A DNA stretch of 64,000 nt from Agelas oroides (GCA_949130485.1 OX422197.1:3416205-3480204); one strand, 5' to 3'; counted from the stretch's first letter, positions 11,375 to 22,434 are shown. A program made the numbers and translations. The notes: a model not told the origin generated them from the letters alone.

Positions 11375-11790
11375 GAAGTGCAGAACCCTCGGCGCAAGCT
11401 AGATGTGTTTGGTTCTGTTCTTGCCTGTGCAAAGTCTGCTCACGTGTTTCTGAAGCTCTCTTACTCGCTTTGCGGACTTTGTCTCTCTCTTTCGTCACTA
11501 ATAACTCTTCCTCAGACAGTAAGGCTTTTATACGTTTCATTGTGTTCTCAGGCTCCCAAACAGCAGTACACCGTGCTTTCCTTTTCTTCACTGCGAAGGC
11601 ATGGCCACAGTCACAAACTGACCTCTTCACGTGCACTACATACAGTATTACACTGTGGGCATACCTTTCTCAGACGCATAGACCTAATCTACGGTATTAC
11701 ACTGTGGGCATACCTTTCTCAGACGCATAGACCTAATCTACGGTATTACACTGTGGGCATACCTTTCTGAACCTCTCGTAAAAGACAGTC
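11358..11790 (-). CDS. Small zinc-ribbon basic protein of the dispersed element
   Basis: The - strand reads KVCPQCNTV, then VKRSVCDCGHAFAVKKRKARC, then EPENTMKRIKALLSEEELL and KASKRASETREQTLHRQEQNQTHLACAEG. The Cys pairs suggest one zinc ribbon followed by a basic region and an STPR-like segment. The copy at 49955-50235 encodes the same order (MPPTKVCPQCKAAV, CERCDHVFRSKRKAEC, CERASEIRERTLHRQEQN). A 49-bp tandem duplication (11650-11770) repeats the VCPQC-coding part and is not a multiple of three, so this copy is probably broken at its 5' end. Function unknown. Confidence 0.6.
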
Positions 11791-12134
11791 ACAAACGTCT
11801 AAGTTAGACGGAAAAACCACAATACCGACTCACATGATCACACATTACCGTTACGTACGTGTTACGGAGAGGTATACGGAAACGTTGCACGTGAAGAAAA
11901 TGGCTGACTTAGTCGCGGTAATACGTAAGTTTATAATGCTTCTAACTTTTGAACTAAGCAGTTTTAGAGAAAACAGCTTTTTAATTTTACTGCATTTTCC
12001 GCACTGTAGCCGCTGATACCTCTTGTTGGACGCCTAAAAGCGCAAGAAGGCAGAATAGAGAAAACGGACACACACACACACAGACACACAGGACAACTAC
12101 TGTAACCCTCTCGTGCATGCGCGCCGAGGGTTAA
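11375..12134 (-). mobile_element. Zinc-ribbon element, copy 1 (inverted)
   Basis: On the - strand it begins TTAACCCTCGGCGCGCATG, followed by a GT/CA simple repeat, and ends GCGCCGAGGGTTCTGCACTT with the small hairpin GCACTTCAGTGC and TTCATTA. The same two ends occur at 49612-50304. It carries a short ORF (11358-11790) with a VCPQC...CDCGH zinc-ribbon-like pattern, a basic stretch KKRKARC, and RASETREQTLHRQEQN. Mobility is inferred from two copies with matching ends. Confidence 0.7.
11650..11770. repeat. 49-bp tandem repeat, about 2.5 copies
   Basis: The unit TATTACACTGTGGGCATACC... is repeated almost perfectly within the zinc-ribbon ORF. Confidence 0.9.
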
Positions 12135-12436
12135 TAAACTTCCAAGTAAAGGCTACTTTCACACCGCATCTGCACACTTAACTTCAAGAAGCGGGGCTAA
12201 ACTATGCTAAACACTTTTTCTGAATAGGCTGACTATTGGCAGCCATATTGATGAGGAGACAGTACGTGACACTTAATTAATTTAGGGGAAGCATAACAAG
12301 TGTTGAGACATTCCGTTTATGTACTTTATAAACATATTAGATGTTTGTATCAAACATTGCAGCTAAATGTTTCCAAAATGCTCTTTTGCTTTGGAGCACT
12401 GTACCATAAATCGAAAAGTATTCATGTTGCAAATTT
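12135..12436. other. Filler
   Basis: No coding or repeat signal is recognised, except AT-rich sequence with ATCGAAAAGTATTCATG-like pieces near 12412 that resemble a common dispersed repeat. Confidence 0.3.
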
Positions 12437-13000
12437 TCATGTTATAAATTTGCGTGTTAAAACATTTTCGTAGCAGCATCCTTGTCTATCTTTTCTTAGG
12501 TACAGCTGCACCTTTCTATCGAGATTTTCTCCAAGAAGAACTGGCCTTCCGCGCTTCTTTGGGGGTAGCACTGTCACATCACCATCATCTTGTGCTGCTC
12601 TCTTCTCCTTCATTCCTTCTGAATATGTCTTTGTGGTGGAGTGTATAGTTGTCTCGCTGACACGATGACCAAGCTTCCGTGAAAAATACCTGGCTGCTGC
12701 TGCCATTCCGAGCTGACAGGTGTACTTTCCTATTTCTGCACGGACACTTGGGTTGTACCTATAGAACAGGCGAAGTTTTCGGTCAGTCAGTGCTTTATGA
12801 ATTACATTGATTCTATTAAAGATGAGGAAAGTGTTGAAGTGGTACAAATAATCCGCCAAGGCCTTTGTCCCCGATAACTTTCTTGTTTGCAAGGGCGATC
12901 GCTTGTGTCGGCAGAAATTTTGACAACGACCCTTTGGGATCTGGAAGACCGTCCTTTGGTTTGAAATAGCTTCGAATTGACATCATGAATGAGTCATGAG
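12437..13000 (-). pseudogene. pogo-like transposon ORF fragment (N-terminal part)
   Basis: The - strand near 12900-12990 reads SIRSYFKPKDGLPDPKGSLS, then LPTQAIALAN. A second segment reads YNPSVRAEIGKYTCQLG, AAAARYFSRKLGHRVSETTI and LPPKKRGRPVLLGENLDRKV. This order (SIRSYF leader, helix-turn-helix-like block, KKRGRP hook) is one I associate with pogo/CENP-B-type transposon proteins of sponges and cnidarians. The two segments are separated by about 115 bp that is non-homologous and may be an intron (acceptor TTCTATAG). The frame breaks after QLYLRKDRQG, and the DDE domain is not present downstream, so this is a 5' remnant. Confidence 0.65.
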
Positions 13001-13275
13001 CAGAGTGTTCAAACGGCTGTCTTTAGCTATCAGTGTTATGCCACACTACCCTCCACCCGAGATACAGTGGAGGCAAGGTGGGGGATTGACTAATTGAATT
13101 GTCAAATTCCCCTGTTTGGGGGCCTAAAGTTGTGGTCAAATCCCCATGTTATCCCTACGGAGACCTTGAGGTATTTGATCCACAACAGCTTTTCCCAGGC
13201 TCTCACCAAGCTAAGACCTGCATGGGTACTATTATTAGCATACTTCAGCATGTAATCAGCAGTTCAATCACAAAT

Positions 13276-13530
13276 CTATTTTTGGCACTTCAAACGGATA
13301 TAATTAGTTTCTATTGGTGGGAGACATGAAAGCCCTTCACAAGAGCAATGAAACCACTGGCTGCAAAGGCTGCACTCTATCCAAATTTCGGGTTCTTCAG
13401 TCTCGTCCTCATATAAACGTCCACAATCTCCACAAAACCATTCCTGTTCATGGTCATCATCACTGGTTGACTGATCAGATCCATCACTGCAATCGGCAGT
13501 CACTTGAGCTTCAGAATTCTGTTTTACCTA
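13276..13530 (-). CDS. PHD-finger terminal exon of element A-prime
   Basis: After an acceptor TTTATTTTAG the exon reads VKQNSEAQVTADCSDGSD, an Asp/Glu/Ser-rich linker, then WFCGDCGRLYED...WIECSLCSQWFHCSCEG and a final LKCQK. This is the Cys4-His-Cys3 spacing of a PHD finger, like the C-terminus of the element A DDE-like protein. It is a terminal exon ending at 13276. PHD fingers bind histone tails, so a chromatin-targeting role is possible but inferred. Confidence 0.7.
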
Positions 13531-13600
13531 AAATAAAAATGTTACCCCACTCAATAATACAATCTACACTCTATGCATGTAAATATTTGTACATGCTCAC

Positions 13601-13604
13601 ACAT

Positions 13605-13670
<66 letters not shown>
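13601..13670. repeat. (CA)n microsatellite
   Basis: About 33 CA dinucleotides. It lies between the two exons of element A-prime. Confidence 0.98.
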
Positions 13671-13673
<3 letters not shown>

Positions 13674-13859
13674 ATCTTCGTCCTTGATCTGGACTATCAG
13701 TTCGCATGCGTTTTCCACTCTTGGTACGTCGGCAAATGAACAGCGGATTGTCGACACAAGCTCGCGTTTGCTTTCAATGCAAACTACACGGCTGTGTGGT
13801 CCTATTCGCACGAGAACTTGTATCTCCATCGCTCGCTCAATCACGTTGAATACAGCCAT
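13665..13859 (-). CDS. Possible first exon of element A-prime
   Basis: MAVFNVIERAMEIQVLVRIG...RVVCIESKRELVSTIRCSF...ELIVQIKDED from ATG at 13859. The pattern resembles a small beta-grasp fold, but I cannot name it. The ORF runs into the GT microsatellite, where a donor site cannot be placed with confidence. Splicing to the PHD exon is a guess. Confidence 0.4.
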
Positions 13860-14152
13860 GTGGTTCTAAAACCATATTTGTCACAAATGCGGATAGTGCG
13901 CGATAATGTCAAATGCCCCTGTATGGGGCGGAATGTCTTTGTCAATTCCCCCATGATGACCTCAAGGGTGCGCGGGTGGGGGGTATTGGGGCATAACATT
14001 GATAGGCGCGTTATAATTATGTCAACACCACACGTTATTTTCGTACCGTAAATTTACGCTGTTTTAAAAAATCGCTGTCGAAAATTTTTCGTGAGTTTAA
14101 TTTTCGTTGTCGGCTGGACCAACGAAATATTTAACACCAAACTTTTCCCAAT

Positions 14153-14509
14153 TTACAGTATGTGGAAAGCGACCATCCCTGTGGTACCAGTTAGTACCAA
14201 GAACATTAGAAATGACACAGATAGGATATGAGTTCCTGTGCCTGCAGTGCCACATACGATTATGTGTAATGGAGGAGGGTTGTTTCCTGCAAGTAGTTGC
14301 TTATGGGTAGCTAGCTGACGATGCCATAGAAAGATTTGTGGTTGTTCTAATTCAGGCATGTTTAAACCTGCCACAAAATGCCTGAGCATGCAATGGCCTT
14401 CAGTGGGATCAGTGTCTGAATTTGCCTGCCGCTTGGGGCGACCATGGAGCTCCTTGTGAAGGTCACGTGAGGGGCAGGCATGGCACTTGACTGTTAACAT
14501 GTCCCACAA
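14153..14509 (-). pseudogene. Pif1-family helicase fragment, Walker A region
   Basis: The - strand reads GHCMLRHFVAGLNMPELEQPQ, then PPLHIIVCGTAGTGTH and LTGTTGMVAFHI. The block is the Walker A region of Helitron-associated Pif1 helicases (normally GTAGTGKS), with the essential Lys replaced by Thr. It ends in a stop after AFHIL. It is probably a decayed copy of the same family as 2100-2703. Confidence 0.8.
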
Positions 14510-14516
14510 TGTGGAT

Positions 14517-15115
14517 GATTCTACTCCCTTCTACTGATGATTCTACTCCCTTCCACTGATGATTCTACTCCCTTCTACTGATGATTCTACTCCCTTCTAC
14601 TGATGATTCTACTCCCTTCTACTGATGATTCTACTCCCTTTCCACTGATGATTCTACTCCCTTTCTACTGATGATTCTACTCCCTTCTACTGATGATACT
14701 ACTCTCATTCTACTGATGATACTACTCTCATTCTACTGATGATACTACTCTCATTCTACTGATGATTCTACTCCCATTCCACTGATGATTCTACTCCCAT
14801 TCTACTGATGATTCTACTCCCTTCTACTGATGATACTACTCTCATTCTACTGATGATACTACTCTCATTCTACTGATGATACTACTCCCTTTCCACTGAT
14901 GATACTACTCTCATTCTACTGATGATTCTACTCCCATTCTACTGATGATTCTACTCCCATTCTACTGATGATTCTACTCCCTTCTACTGATGATACTACT
15001 CTCATTCTACTGATGATACTACTCTCATTCTACTGATGATACTACTCTCATTCTACTGATGATTCTACTCCCATTCCACTGATGATTCTACTCCCATTCT
15101 ACTGATGATTCTATT
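14517..15115. repeat. 22-23-bp minisatellite, about 27 copies
   Basis: The unit TGATGATTCTACTCCCTTCTAC occurs with variants (ATACTACTCTCAT). Two sub-variants alternate in blocks, which suggests segmental expansion. Confidence 0.97.
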
Positions 15116-15117
15116 CC

Positions 15118-15190
15118 CTGAGTTCAAACTGCACCAAACTCTCCACATCAGAGTGAGTTTGGCCCCTTCGAACTTGATATTACGCCCTAT
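15118..15190. repeat. Spacer related to the satellite right of element C
   Basis: Contains AACTGCACCAAACTCTCC, CAGAGTGAGTTTGGCCCC and TTCGAACTTGA. The same phrases occur two to three times at 22609-22802, in the same orientation. Confidence 0.8.
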
Positions 15191-15197
15191 AGTCTAT

Positions 15198-15330
15198 AGG
15201 GGGAGTAGAATCATCAGTAGAATGGGAGTAGAATCATCAGTAGAATGGGAGTAGAATCATCAGTAGAATGAGAGTAGTATCATCAGTGGAAAGGGAGTAG
15301 TATCATCAGTAGAATGAGAGTAGTATCATC
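15198..15330. repeat. Inverted array of the 22-bp minisatellite
   Basis: About 6 units reading GTAGAATCATCAGTAGAATGGGA, the reverse complement of 14517-15115. The last unit ends directly against the element C TIR. Confidence 0.95.
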
Positions 15331-15585
15331 AGCACTTCCGATTTCAGTGTGGAATTTCCAAAATGGTAAAATGATTGTAAATTTGCTCTATAAAGACATA
15401 TATTGTCAACAACTTGGCCAAACGATGGGTAAAATGGTTTTATCTTATTCAAATCATTCAAGAAGTTTGTTTATGTCGCTCAATTTGATGTAAATATCAT
15501 CTATTTATCAAATTTTTAGAGTTTGAGAAACTTAAATTCAAAATTAATACTTTATCAATCTATTTGTACATTGTTGACAAGGACT

Positions 15586-18500
15586 TCATTGTTCATATAG
15601 CTCCTTCAGTTTGTCCTTAATTTTTAATGGCAGCCTTGGCCGCTTTCCTTCCTTCTGCTTCCATGGGAATGAAAGGACGATGTTCTTAGTGGGGATTTCT
15701 TCCACCCATGGTATGGTCTGTCTCCCTTGCCGTCTGTTGGATGGTTTCCATGCAGTGGTGTAGCTTCCCTCCCACCAGCGGATGCGTGTTGTCTTCCCTG
15801 TTACGTGCTCTGCTTTGCCAATTAGGGGTCGAGTTCTCCACTCACTGTGTGTGAAGGCAACAAACTCTCCCAGGGAAGGCAACTGGATAAAAAAAATATG
15901 GCATAATAGTCATTCGAATTATCAAGTGTATTCCGGCTGTTGAAATTCCAATAGGTCCTGGTCCCAAAGGCTGTTGAAATTTCAATAAGTCCTGGTCCCA
16001 TGCAAGGCTGTTGAAATTTCAATAAGTCCTGGTCGTAAGGCTGTTGAAATCTCAAGAAGTCCTGGTCCTAAGGCTGTTGAAATTTCAATAAGTCCTGGTT
16101 GTAAGGCTGTTGAAATTTCAATAAGTTTGGTCATAAGGCTGTTGAAATTTCAATAGGTCCTGGTCCCAAGGCTGTTGAAATTTCAATAAGTCCTGGTTGT
16201 AAGGCTGTTGAAATTTCAATAAGTCCTGGTTGTAAGGCTGTTGAAATTTCAATAAGTCCTGGTTGTAAGGCTGTTGAAATTTCAATATGTCCTGGTTGTA
16301 AGGCTGTTGAAATTCCAGTGAGTCCTCGTCCTAATGCTGTCTAGTCGTAAGGCTGTTGAAATTCTCGTCCTAATGCTGTCTAGTCGAAAGGCTGTTGAAA
16401 TTTCTAGCCCTAAATCTGTCCATGTCCTATAGTCTGGTAGTACAGACTCAAATACTGTTAACAATGATAGCAGTGTAACTAGAGCTTCAGTAGTGCTTGT
16501 ATTTTATACTGTTGTTCATACCTGAGTCCCCACTTGACAGTGAGCTGTTCTCTGTCTCTTTGTCCTCTCTGACTGCTCTGACCGGGGCGGTTCTGGCTGG
16601 GACTGTTCCGGCTGGGAATGCTCATGAATCCTCTTCCTTCCTTGCCGGGTGTTCTGTCTCTTTGTCTTCTCTTGCTGCTCTGATTGGGCCGGTTCCGGCT
16701 GGGACTGCGCACAGACCCTCTTCCTTCCTTGTCTGGCACTCTGTCTCTTTTGCCTTCTTGTGTCTCCTATGTAAACCTACACAATAAGAAATAAAGAAAG
16801 CCAGTACATACAAGTGTTTAATCACTAATCGAATACAACTCAGATATGATCACTGTAGTAGTAAAACTGTACCTCAGGGATAGCTTGAGTTGATGCAGTA
16901 ACCATCTCAACCAATGGAGTTGGAAAGGAAATAGAAGGCTGGGGAGCTATAACTGCCAATGATCGGTGCAAACTGATTACGTCATTCAGCAACCACACCC
17001 CTGGATCTTGGTGCTGTTGCTCTTGCAGCATTTCGATGAAGGCATCCCACCACAGAATTTCATTGGAAGTTAGCCCTGACTTGGCGTACTTGGGGATGGC
17101 ATTCTGCAGTTTAGGTAGATCCAGCTTGTCAAAGTTGGGAGTGACCAGTACTGGCTCATCATGAGGATCTGACTGTGTAATAGAGCACCAGGTGTACAAT
17201 ATGTAATCCAGAATCATCATCTCCACACTTTATGCACGGATATAATATCTTGGGATTTCTCCCTACACCTGATCACATTTACCTTCAACAGAGAAATTCC
17301 AAGACCTTCCTTAGGCTCCCATTGGTTGTGGTTCCAATGTTTCCACTGCATGTAACAGTGACCATCTCTCCCCTTGATGAATCGAAATATGTGTGGGTTG
17401 GTGTGGTTGTGGAGCTGCTCCATATGAGGCTGGAGCCAGGCCTTGGCATCAAACATTTCTGAGAACAAGCAGCTTCTAGACCCTTTGTTGGCATTCCGAA
17501 GCCCATCCAGCAGTGCTAAGAGTAATAACAAAATATATGACAGGTAATTGTTGGTATGTGGTATGATATTACTGTCACCATGTGCCCGTGACTTACCTGG
17601 GACAGTGAAAGCATCATGTTTCCTTAACCATGTGCTTATGTGACCAAAAAGAGCATCCACATCTTCATGAGTGTGTCCAACCATGAGAAAACCCAACTCA
17701 ATCTGTATGAGTAGAAGAATGTTATGACAACCAATCTTAATGTATACAAGTCACAAAAATCTTCAATATGCTTTGTTGTAGCTTACCTCTTGAAACACCC
17801 CTTGTTCGACTAGGAGTGCAAGGAATGTGAGAACAAACTTGTTCTTGTTTTCTCGCACACAGTTGTCGAGCTGGAGATAGAGCTTTTCTGGGAGACCTCC
17901 ACTCTTGGCAATTTGGGGCAGGTACTCCTTCAGGACTCGCAACAGCACATTGATTGTCAGGTTTGGATCGTGCGGCCATTGTAGGAAGTCCACATATCCT
18001 TCGCTGCCATGGCCATGAACAATCACCCCTGTAATGTGAGTGCGAAGTCGCCATAGGTTGGCTGCTGACTTGTTCACTTTTTTTAGATGGGGCAAACTCG
18101 CTTTGGACTGATCCATGCCATCAATTATGACAGACATGATGCTTGAGTCAGTCTCTGCTCGATTTCAAATATCATGGTAACGCTTTCGCTGTTCCCTGCA
18201 GGAAGGTGGAAGTACATGTAATTTATGCACCACTTCTACCCTTGTTAGGCTCAATAAGCCTTTGCTAACAATGACCAGTTAGGAGGGAGAATATGACACC
18301 TACAGCATACATAAGTAGAATGTTAGTACTCACATCTGTAGAGTGTTGTGATCATTCCTCATCTTCTCCAGTTCAACTTTTCGTGCTGGATTGCTTGACT
18401 TTTCTAGCTCACGATGGATCGTTGAACACACGTCACATTTTGTGAAACGGTTCTCCTGTGGGACAGCAGCAAATTAGGTCATCTATAATTACTGCTATTA

Positions 18501-19921
18501 ATTTCTATTTATAGTGTGTGCATGTGGATGTGCATGTGTGTGGATATGGAGGGGGAGGGGGGTAATCTACAATGTACCTTGGGAATGGTCACGTGACCAA
18601 AATGTGTCTTCCACACATCAAAAAACTGTGACTGGCTGATTACGACACTTTTGCCCCTCTGTTGCAACTCCTCCGTCATGTTCTGATAGATGGAAATCTT
18701 TGACAGGCTACTTGGAAGGTGGATAGTTGGCCTATCTGGCATTCTGTCTCCAATGCGAGTGAAAAAGGAATCCATCCATGCGACAGCTTCAGATGTCCTC
18801 TGGAGAGGCGTCCGAACAACTTGCTGGATGATGCGCTTGTGTCCTTTCAAGAAGAGAGACCGGACATTGTAAAAGTGGGATTGGCTGATGCCTAGTGTCT
18901 TGATCCAAAGTTGGAAGCAGACTCTTTTCCCACAGATGTAGTAGGGGATCTCTAGCTGCTCTCCCGTACCAGAGCTGTTCATCACAAAGTAATCTAACAG
19001 CCACTGCTTCTTTGCGAAAGGAGACAAGCCTGTGAAATGCTCATGGTAGCGTAGGATGTCAGTTGCCAGCAAGTGATGGACGGCACTAGCACATTGTGCA
19101 GAACAACCGTCTAGACAAAGAACTGTAAGGAAGTTCCAAGGCGCACCTGTGCAAAATGTACGTAAGTAGGCAATTTGGCATACTAGATATTTCATGCATG
19201 GGAAGTGCATAAAATTTCACATTCAGGCTCAGGAAAGAGCATAATTATAGGGTCACCTTTGCTGCTGAAGATCTAAAACGATAGCTCAAAATGCTGCCCT
19301 GCGGGATATCATCTAGTCAAACAATACAAATCCACACTAAGCTGTTTGCAATTGGAAAAAGTCTACATACTTTAAGCACACCCACCCCCACTTGTACTGC
19401 AGACAATTATACTGTTATTGCTTACCATTTCTGCTCTCTTCCAAAGTGAGACCACTGTCTTGTAAAATCGAAGACAGGTAGCTTGGGCCTGCTGATCCTC
19501 CAGACAATTCCAGGTCTGCTCTTGATGTCATCATAGGGTAAGTGCCAGTTTGCAGGGTAGCTTCAGCTTCTTTCTTTGGTGTTGAAGTAGTGGGAACAAT
19601 ACAGGAAGATGTGTTTCCAGGCTCAGATTCTTCTACACTGAAGTCGAGTAGCTTAGGCTCAAAATCATCTCGACTGAAGTTCAGTAACACTGGTTCAGAA
19701 CCTTGGGTGAAGTTGAACAGCACCAGCTCAGAATCCTCGTCAGACAGTAGCACTGGTTCAGAACCTTGGGTGAAGTTGAACAACACCGGCTCAGAATCCT
19801 CGTCAGACAGTAGCACTGGTTCAGAACCTTGGGTGAAGTTGAACAACACCGGCTCAGAATCCTCGTCTGACAGTAGCACTGGCTCAGAATACTCATCAGT
19901 CATCTTGGCAGCACTTCCCAA
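15586..19921 (-). CDS. Element C transposase, DDE-type DUF7869-like, nine exons (one in-frame TGA)
   Basis: Exons on the - strand: 19426-19921, 18578-19146, 18334-18455, 17787-18195, 17597-17702, 17283-17515, 16873-17172, 16522-16776, 15586-15882. All introns are GT-AG and all phases agree; the sum is 929 codons. Exon 1 is acidic with three copies of a 21-residue repeat (EPVLLSDEDSEPVLFNFTQGS). Exon 2 has LSPFAKKQWLLDYF and GKRVCFQLWIKTLGISQSHFY. Exon 3 has a KCDVC pair (362-365). The catalytic core shows VIIDGMDQSK (Asp 421), YLQLDNCVRENKN (Asp 506) and VGHTHEDVDALFGHIS (541-556), the hallmark of this family. Exon 8 is basic with two QGRKR-SQPEP repeats. The only defect is TGA at 18165-18167 (codon 406), where CGA is plausible. 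A cut-and-paste role is inferred from the D-D-D/E pattern and TIRs. Confidence 0.85.
15935..16400 (-). repeat. Subterminal satellite of element C, left array
   Basis: About 14 copies of a roughly 33-bp unit, GGCTGTTGAAATTTCAATAA..., within the last intron of the transposase gene. It is the inverse orientation of the right array. Confidence 0.95.
19686..19880. repeat. 63-bp coding tandem repeat, three copies
   Basis: Encodes the acidic 21-residue repeat EPVLLSDEDSEPVLFNFTQGS near the transposase N-terminus. Copies are nearly identical. Confidence 0.95.
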
Positions 19922-20291
19922 TAAATGCTCTGATCATTGTATGAGCCCTTATAATAGTGGCTGTTGAATTATCATCACCCTAATTAGTCACTACATACAC
20001 CTTTGATAGTTGATGTGATGATTAATCACCAAGCATGGTGAGAACTGGCCTTAACATTACTGAACTTCAGAACCTTGAAGTGATGATTAATCACCTAGTG
20101 GTGATAACTGGCCTTAACATTACTAAACTTCAGAACCTTGAAGTGATGATTAATCACCTAGTGGTGGTGATAATTATACCTTCCTTATTTGGTAGTTATT
20201 TACATGATGGTTGTTCAGATGCTTTCAGATCTTCCTATATAATGGTAATCACATTTAAGCTTAAGTATAGCAGTTTTGTCAAGTAGAGAAG
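19922..20291. promoter_or_regulatory. Bidirectional promoter region of element C with palindromic repeats
   Basis: This 370-bp gap separates the two divergent start codons (19921 on - and 20292 on +). It holds three copies of GTGATGATTAATCACC (about 20017, 20080 and 20142), a near-palindrome centred on GATTAATC. They are spaced about 62 bp apart within a tandem unit ending AACTTCAGAACCTTGAA. The layout suggests operator-like binding sites for an element protein or a homeodomain-type factor. Function is inferred. Confidence 0.6.
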
Positions 20292-22434
20292 ATGGCCACG
20301 TGGTATTTGAAGCAAAGCTCCGAAGACAAGTGCATCTATATCTTTCGGAACGGAACCAGAATTACGTCAACTGAGGAAGGAAAACCTCTGGTTGGTTGTG
20401 TTCTGAATGTGCGGCTTGATTATCTCAGCAAGGAGGAAATATTTCTTACGGTAAGTTATTGAGTTTGTGAATACTGTGTATGTCTTATATGGCTGTAATA
20501 TATGTTGGATACATGTGGTAAATACAGCCTAGGGACCCAGGGTGCTTTTGTTATGATTGTAGGATTTCTGGGATGTACTAGTACTAGTCATGTATGTGAA
20601 ACCATACACCCACGCATCATAGAAGCCCAGTACACATGCAGCTGACTGACATCAGTATGCACACTAATGTTGCTTTTACAAACACCACAGTTGCCATGGA
20701 AGCATTGTGTACCCATAGCCTTATAGGGAGCTCTGGGTAGGATTAGCATAGTGGACATTGTACTTGGCCTGTGGTGGGGCTTCTTTGATACACCAACAGT
20801 TACTCATTATGTTCATGATTGTACAGCATACCTGATGATAAGGACAGTGTTATCTTTTCAGTTCAAGGTGCAAGGTCTCCACAAACCAAGAAGTCTCAAA
20901 ATTGAGAGATTTATCAAGGACAAGAACTCGCTTTGTGAGATATTTGCCAATGTACAGAAGCCAGATGAATTCTGTGAAGTTTTCAAGGAGAAGGTGTTTC
21001 CCTACATCAATCCTGAAACTGGGGTGTTCCAACACCCAAGGAAAAGCACAAGTGAGTGATATACAGGATAGTTAGTGAGAGATTCATATGCATGCTGTAA
21101 TGATGATATAGCAGAGATAGTGTTCTTTTCCTAAGTTTGACATGCAGAATTTTTTTTCAGGTGCTACGAAGAGGCCTAATGATTCCAACAGCTCTACTGA
21201 AAAAGCAGCCAAAAGGAAGAGGGCTGAAGTAAAGGCAGACTGTGAAGACATGAATCAGAGAATTCAAGAACACTTTGTTGGTAAGTAATGTCCTTTGAGT
21301 TTAATTGAGAACCAGAGTGGTCACAAATATAGTATATGAATTCAACTCTACCATGTGTCTGGGTGTGAGGTATATATAACATACCTGCTGCCTTCCCAAC
21401 TATTGCAGGCCAATTTTCACTGCCTGTACGTTGTCTGAAGGAACCATCCCCACCAAGGCTCGTTCGTCCTGTAACAGCACAGTTTGTGAAAGAATTGAAG
21501 AAGGAGATGCTAGAAAACCCAACTAGTGATGTTGCTCCCATGATTGGCCTGGTCTTCCTCATCGATGGAGAGCAATTTGACCAACAGCATCCCGAGGCAT
21601 ACAGCTATGAAGTTATTGGGGGCAACAACTCAAGAAAGGCACTGCAGGAGCTAATCGAAGAACATCCTCACTTAGCATCAGAGAAGCTGACACAGGTAAG
21701 ACACACCTTGTAGAGAAGCACCTTTATGGAAACACACAAACACCAGCACATAAATTGCGTGAGCATTAATTGGAATCTGGTTCCCATAGCAACAGGCTTT
21801 CTTATTTCCCAAATTTACTACAAAACTAATACTTCTAGTAAGTAGCTTAGAACTTATTGAAATTTCAACAGCCTTGGGACCAGGATTTATTGAAATTTCA
21901 ACAGCCTTAGGACCATGCAAACTTATTGAAATTTCAACAGCCTTACGACCAGGATTTATTGAAATTTCAACAGCCTTGGGACCAGGATTTATTGAAATTT
22001 CAACAGCCTTAGGACCATGCAAACTTATTGAAATTTCAACAGCCTTACGACCAGGATTTATTTGGAATTTCAACAGCCTTACCACCAGGACTTATTGAAA
22101 TTTCAACAGCCTTACAACCAGGACTTATTGAAATTTCAACAGCCTTAGGACCAGAACTTATTGAAATTTCAACAGCCTTGAGACCAGAACTTATTGAAAT
22201 TTCAACAGCCTTGGGACCAGAACTTATTGAAATTTCAACAGCCTTCGGACAAGAACTTATTGAAACTTCAACAGCCTTTTCTCTCTTTTTGCAGATGAAA
22301 TTACAAGGACAATCTTGAAGACGAAAAGGAATACCATAGCAGCAGGTGCTATGGCACTTGACTTGGAATTGAAAATTGCCAGTTCTAGTGTAGAGAGTGA
22401 CATTGAAGAAGCAGAGGACAGTGTCGAGTATTAA
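20292..22434 (+). CDS. Element C accessory protein, five exons
   Basis: Exons 20292-20450, 20862-21051, 21161-21280 and 21409-21695 join by GT-AG introns in consistent phase, giving 252 codons: MATWYLKQSSEDKCIYIFRN, LDYLSKEEIFLT, a basic mid-part (EKAAKRKRAEVK), FVKELKKEMLENPTSD and MIGLVFLIDGEQFDQQHPEAY. The fifth exon starts after TTTTTGCAG at 22295. Read in phase it ends after seven codons (MKLQGQS). Read in the frame one base earlier it stays open for 46 codons to TAA at 22434 (EITRTILKTKRN...AEDSVEY), with AATAAA just after. An unseen mini-exon or a one-base change at the 21695 junction may explain this. No known domain is recognised. Pairing with the transposase suggests a helper or regulator. 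Confidence 0.7.
21845..22278 (+). repeat. Subterminal satellite of element C, right array
   Basis: About 14 copies of CTTATTGAAATTTCAACAGCCTT... (33-bp, some 30-bp units) in the last intron of the accessory gene. It is the mirror of 15935-16400. Confidence 0.95.

Larger units (their letters stand above)
13022..14010. mobile_element. Element A-prime: 1-kb internally reduced relative of element A
   Basis: Ends read CTATCAGTGTTATGCC (13027) and, inverted, CGCGCCTATCAATGTTATGC (right end 14010). Both match the element A TIR core CTATCAATGGTATGC. TTA follows the right end; the left flank is unclear. Inside, on the - strand, are a PHD-finger exon beside the left end and a possible first exon beside the right end, in the same relative places as in element A. 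The middle of the element is missing. Confidence 0.75.

Noticed and set aside
14517-15330. CRISPR-like array
   Set aside because: Units are directly tandem without unique spacers, in a eukaryotic context, so this is a minisatellite.
15935-16400. CRISPR-like array with 33-bp period
   Set aside because: The variable bases between repeated cores are only about 10 bp and themselves repeat; a mirror array exists in element C.
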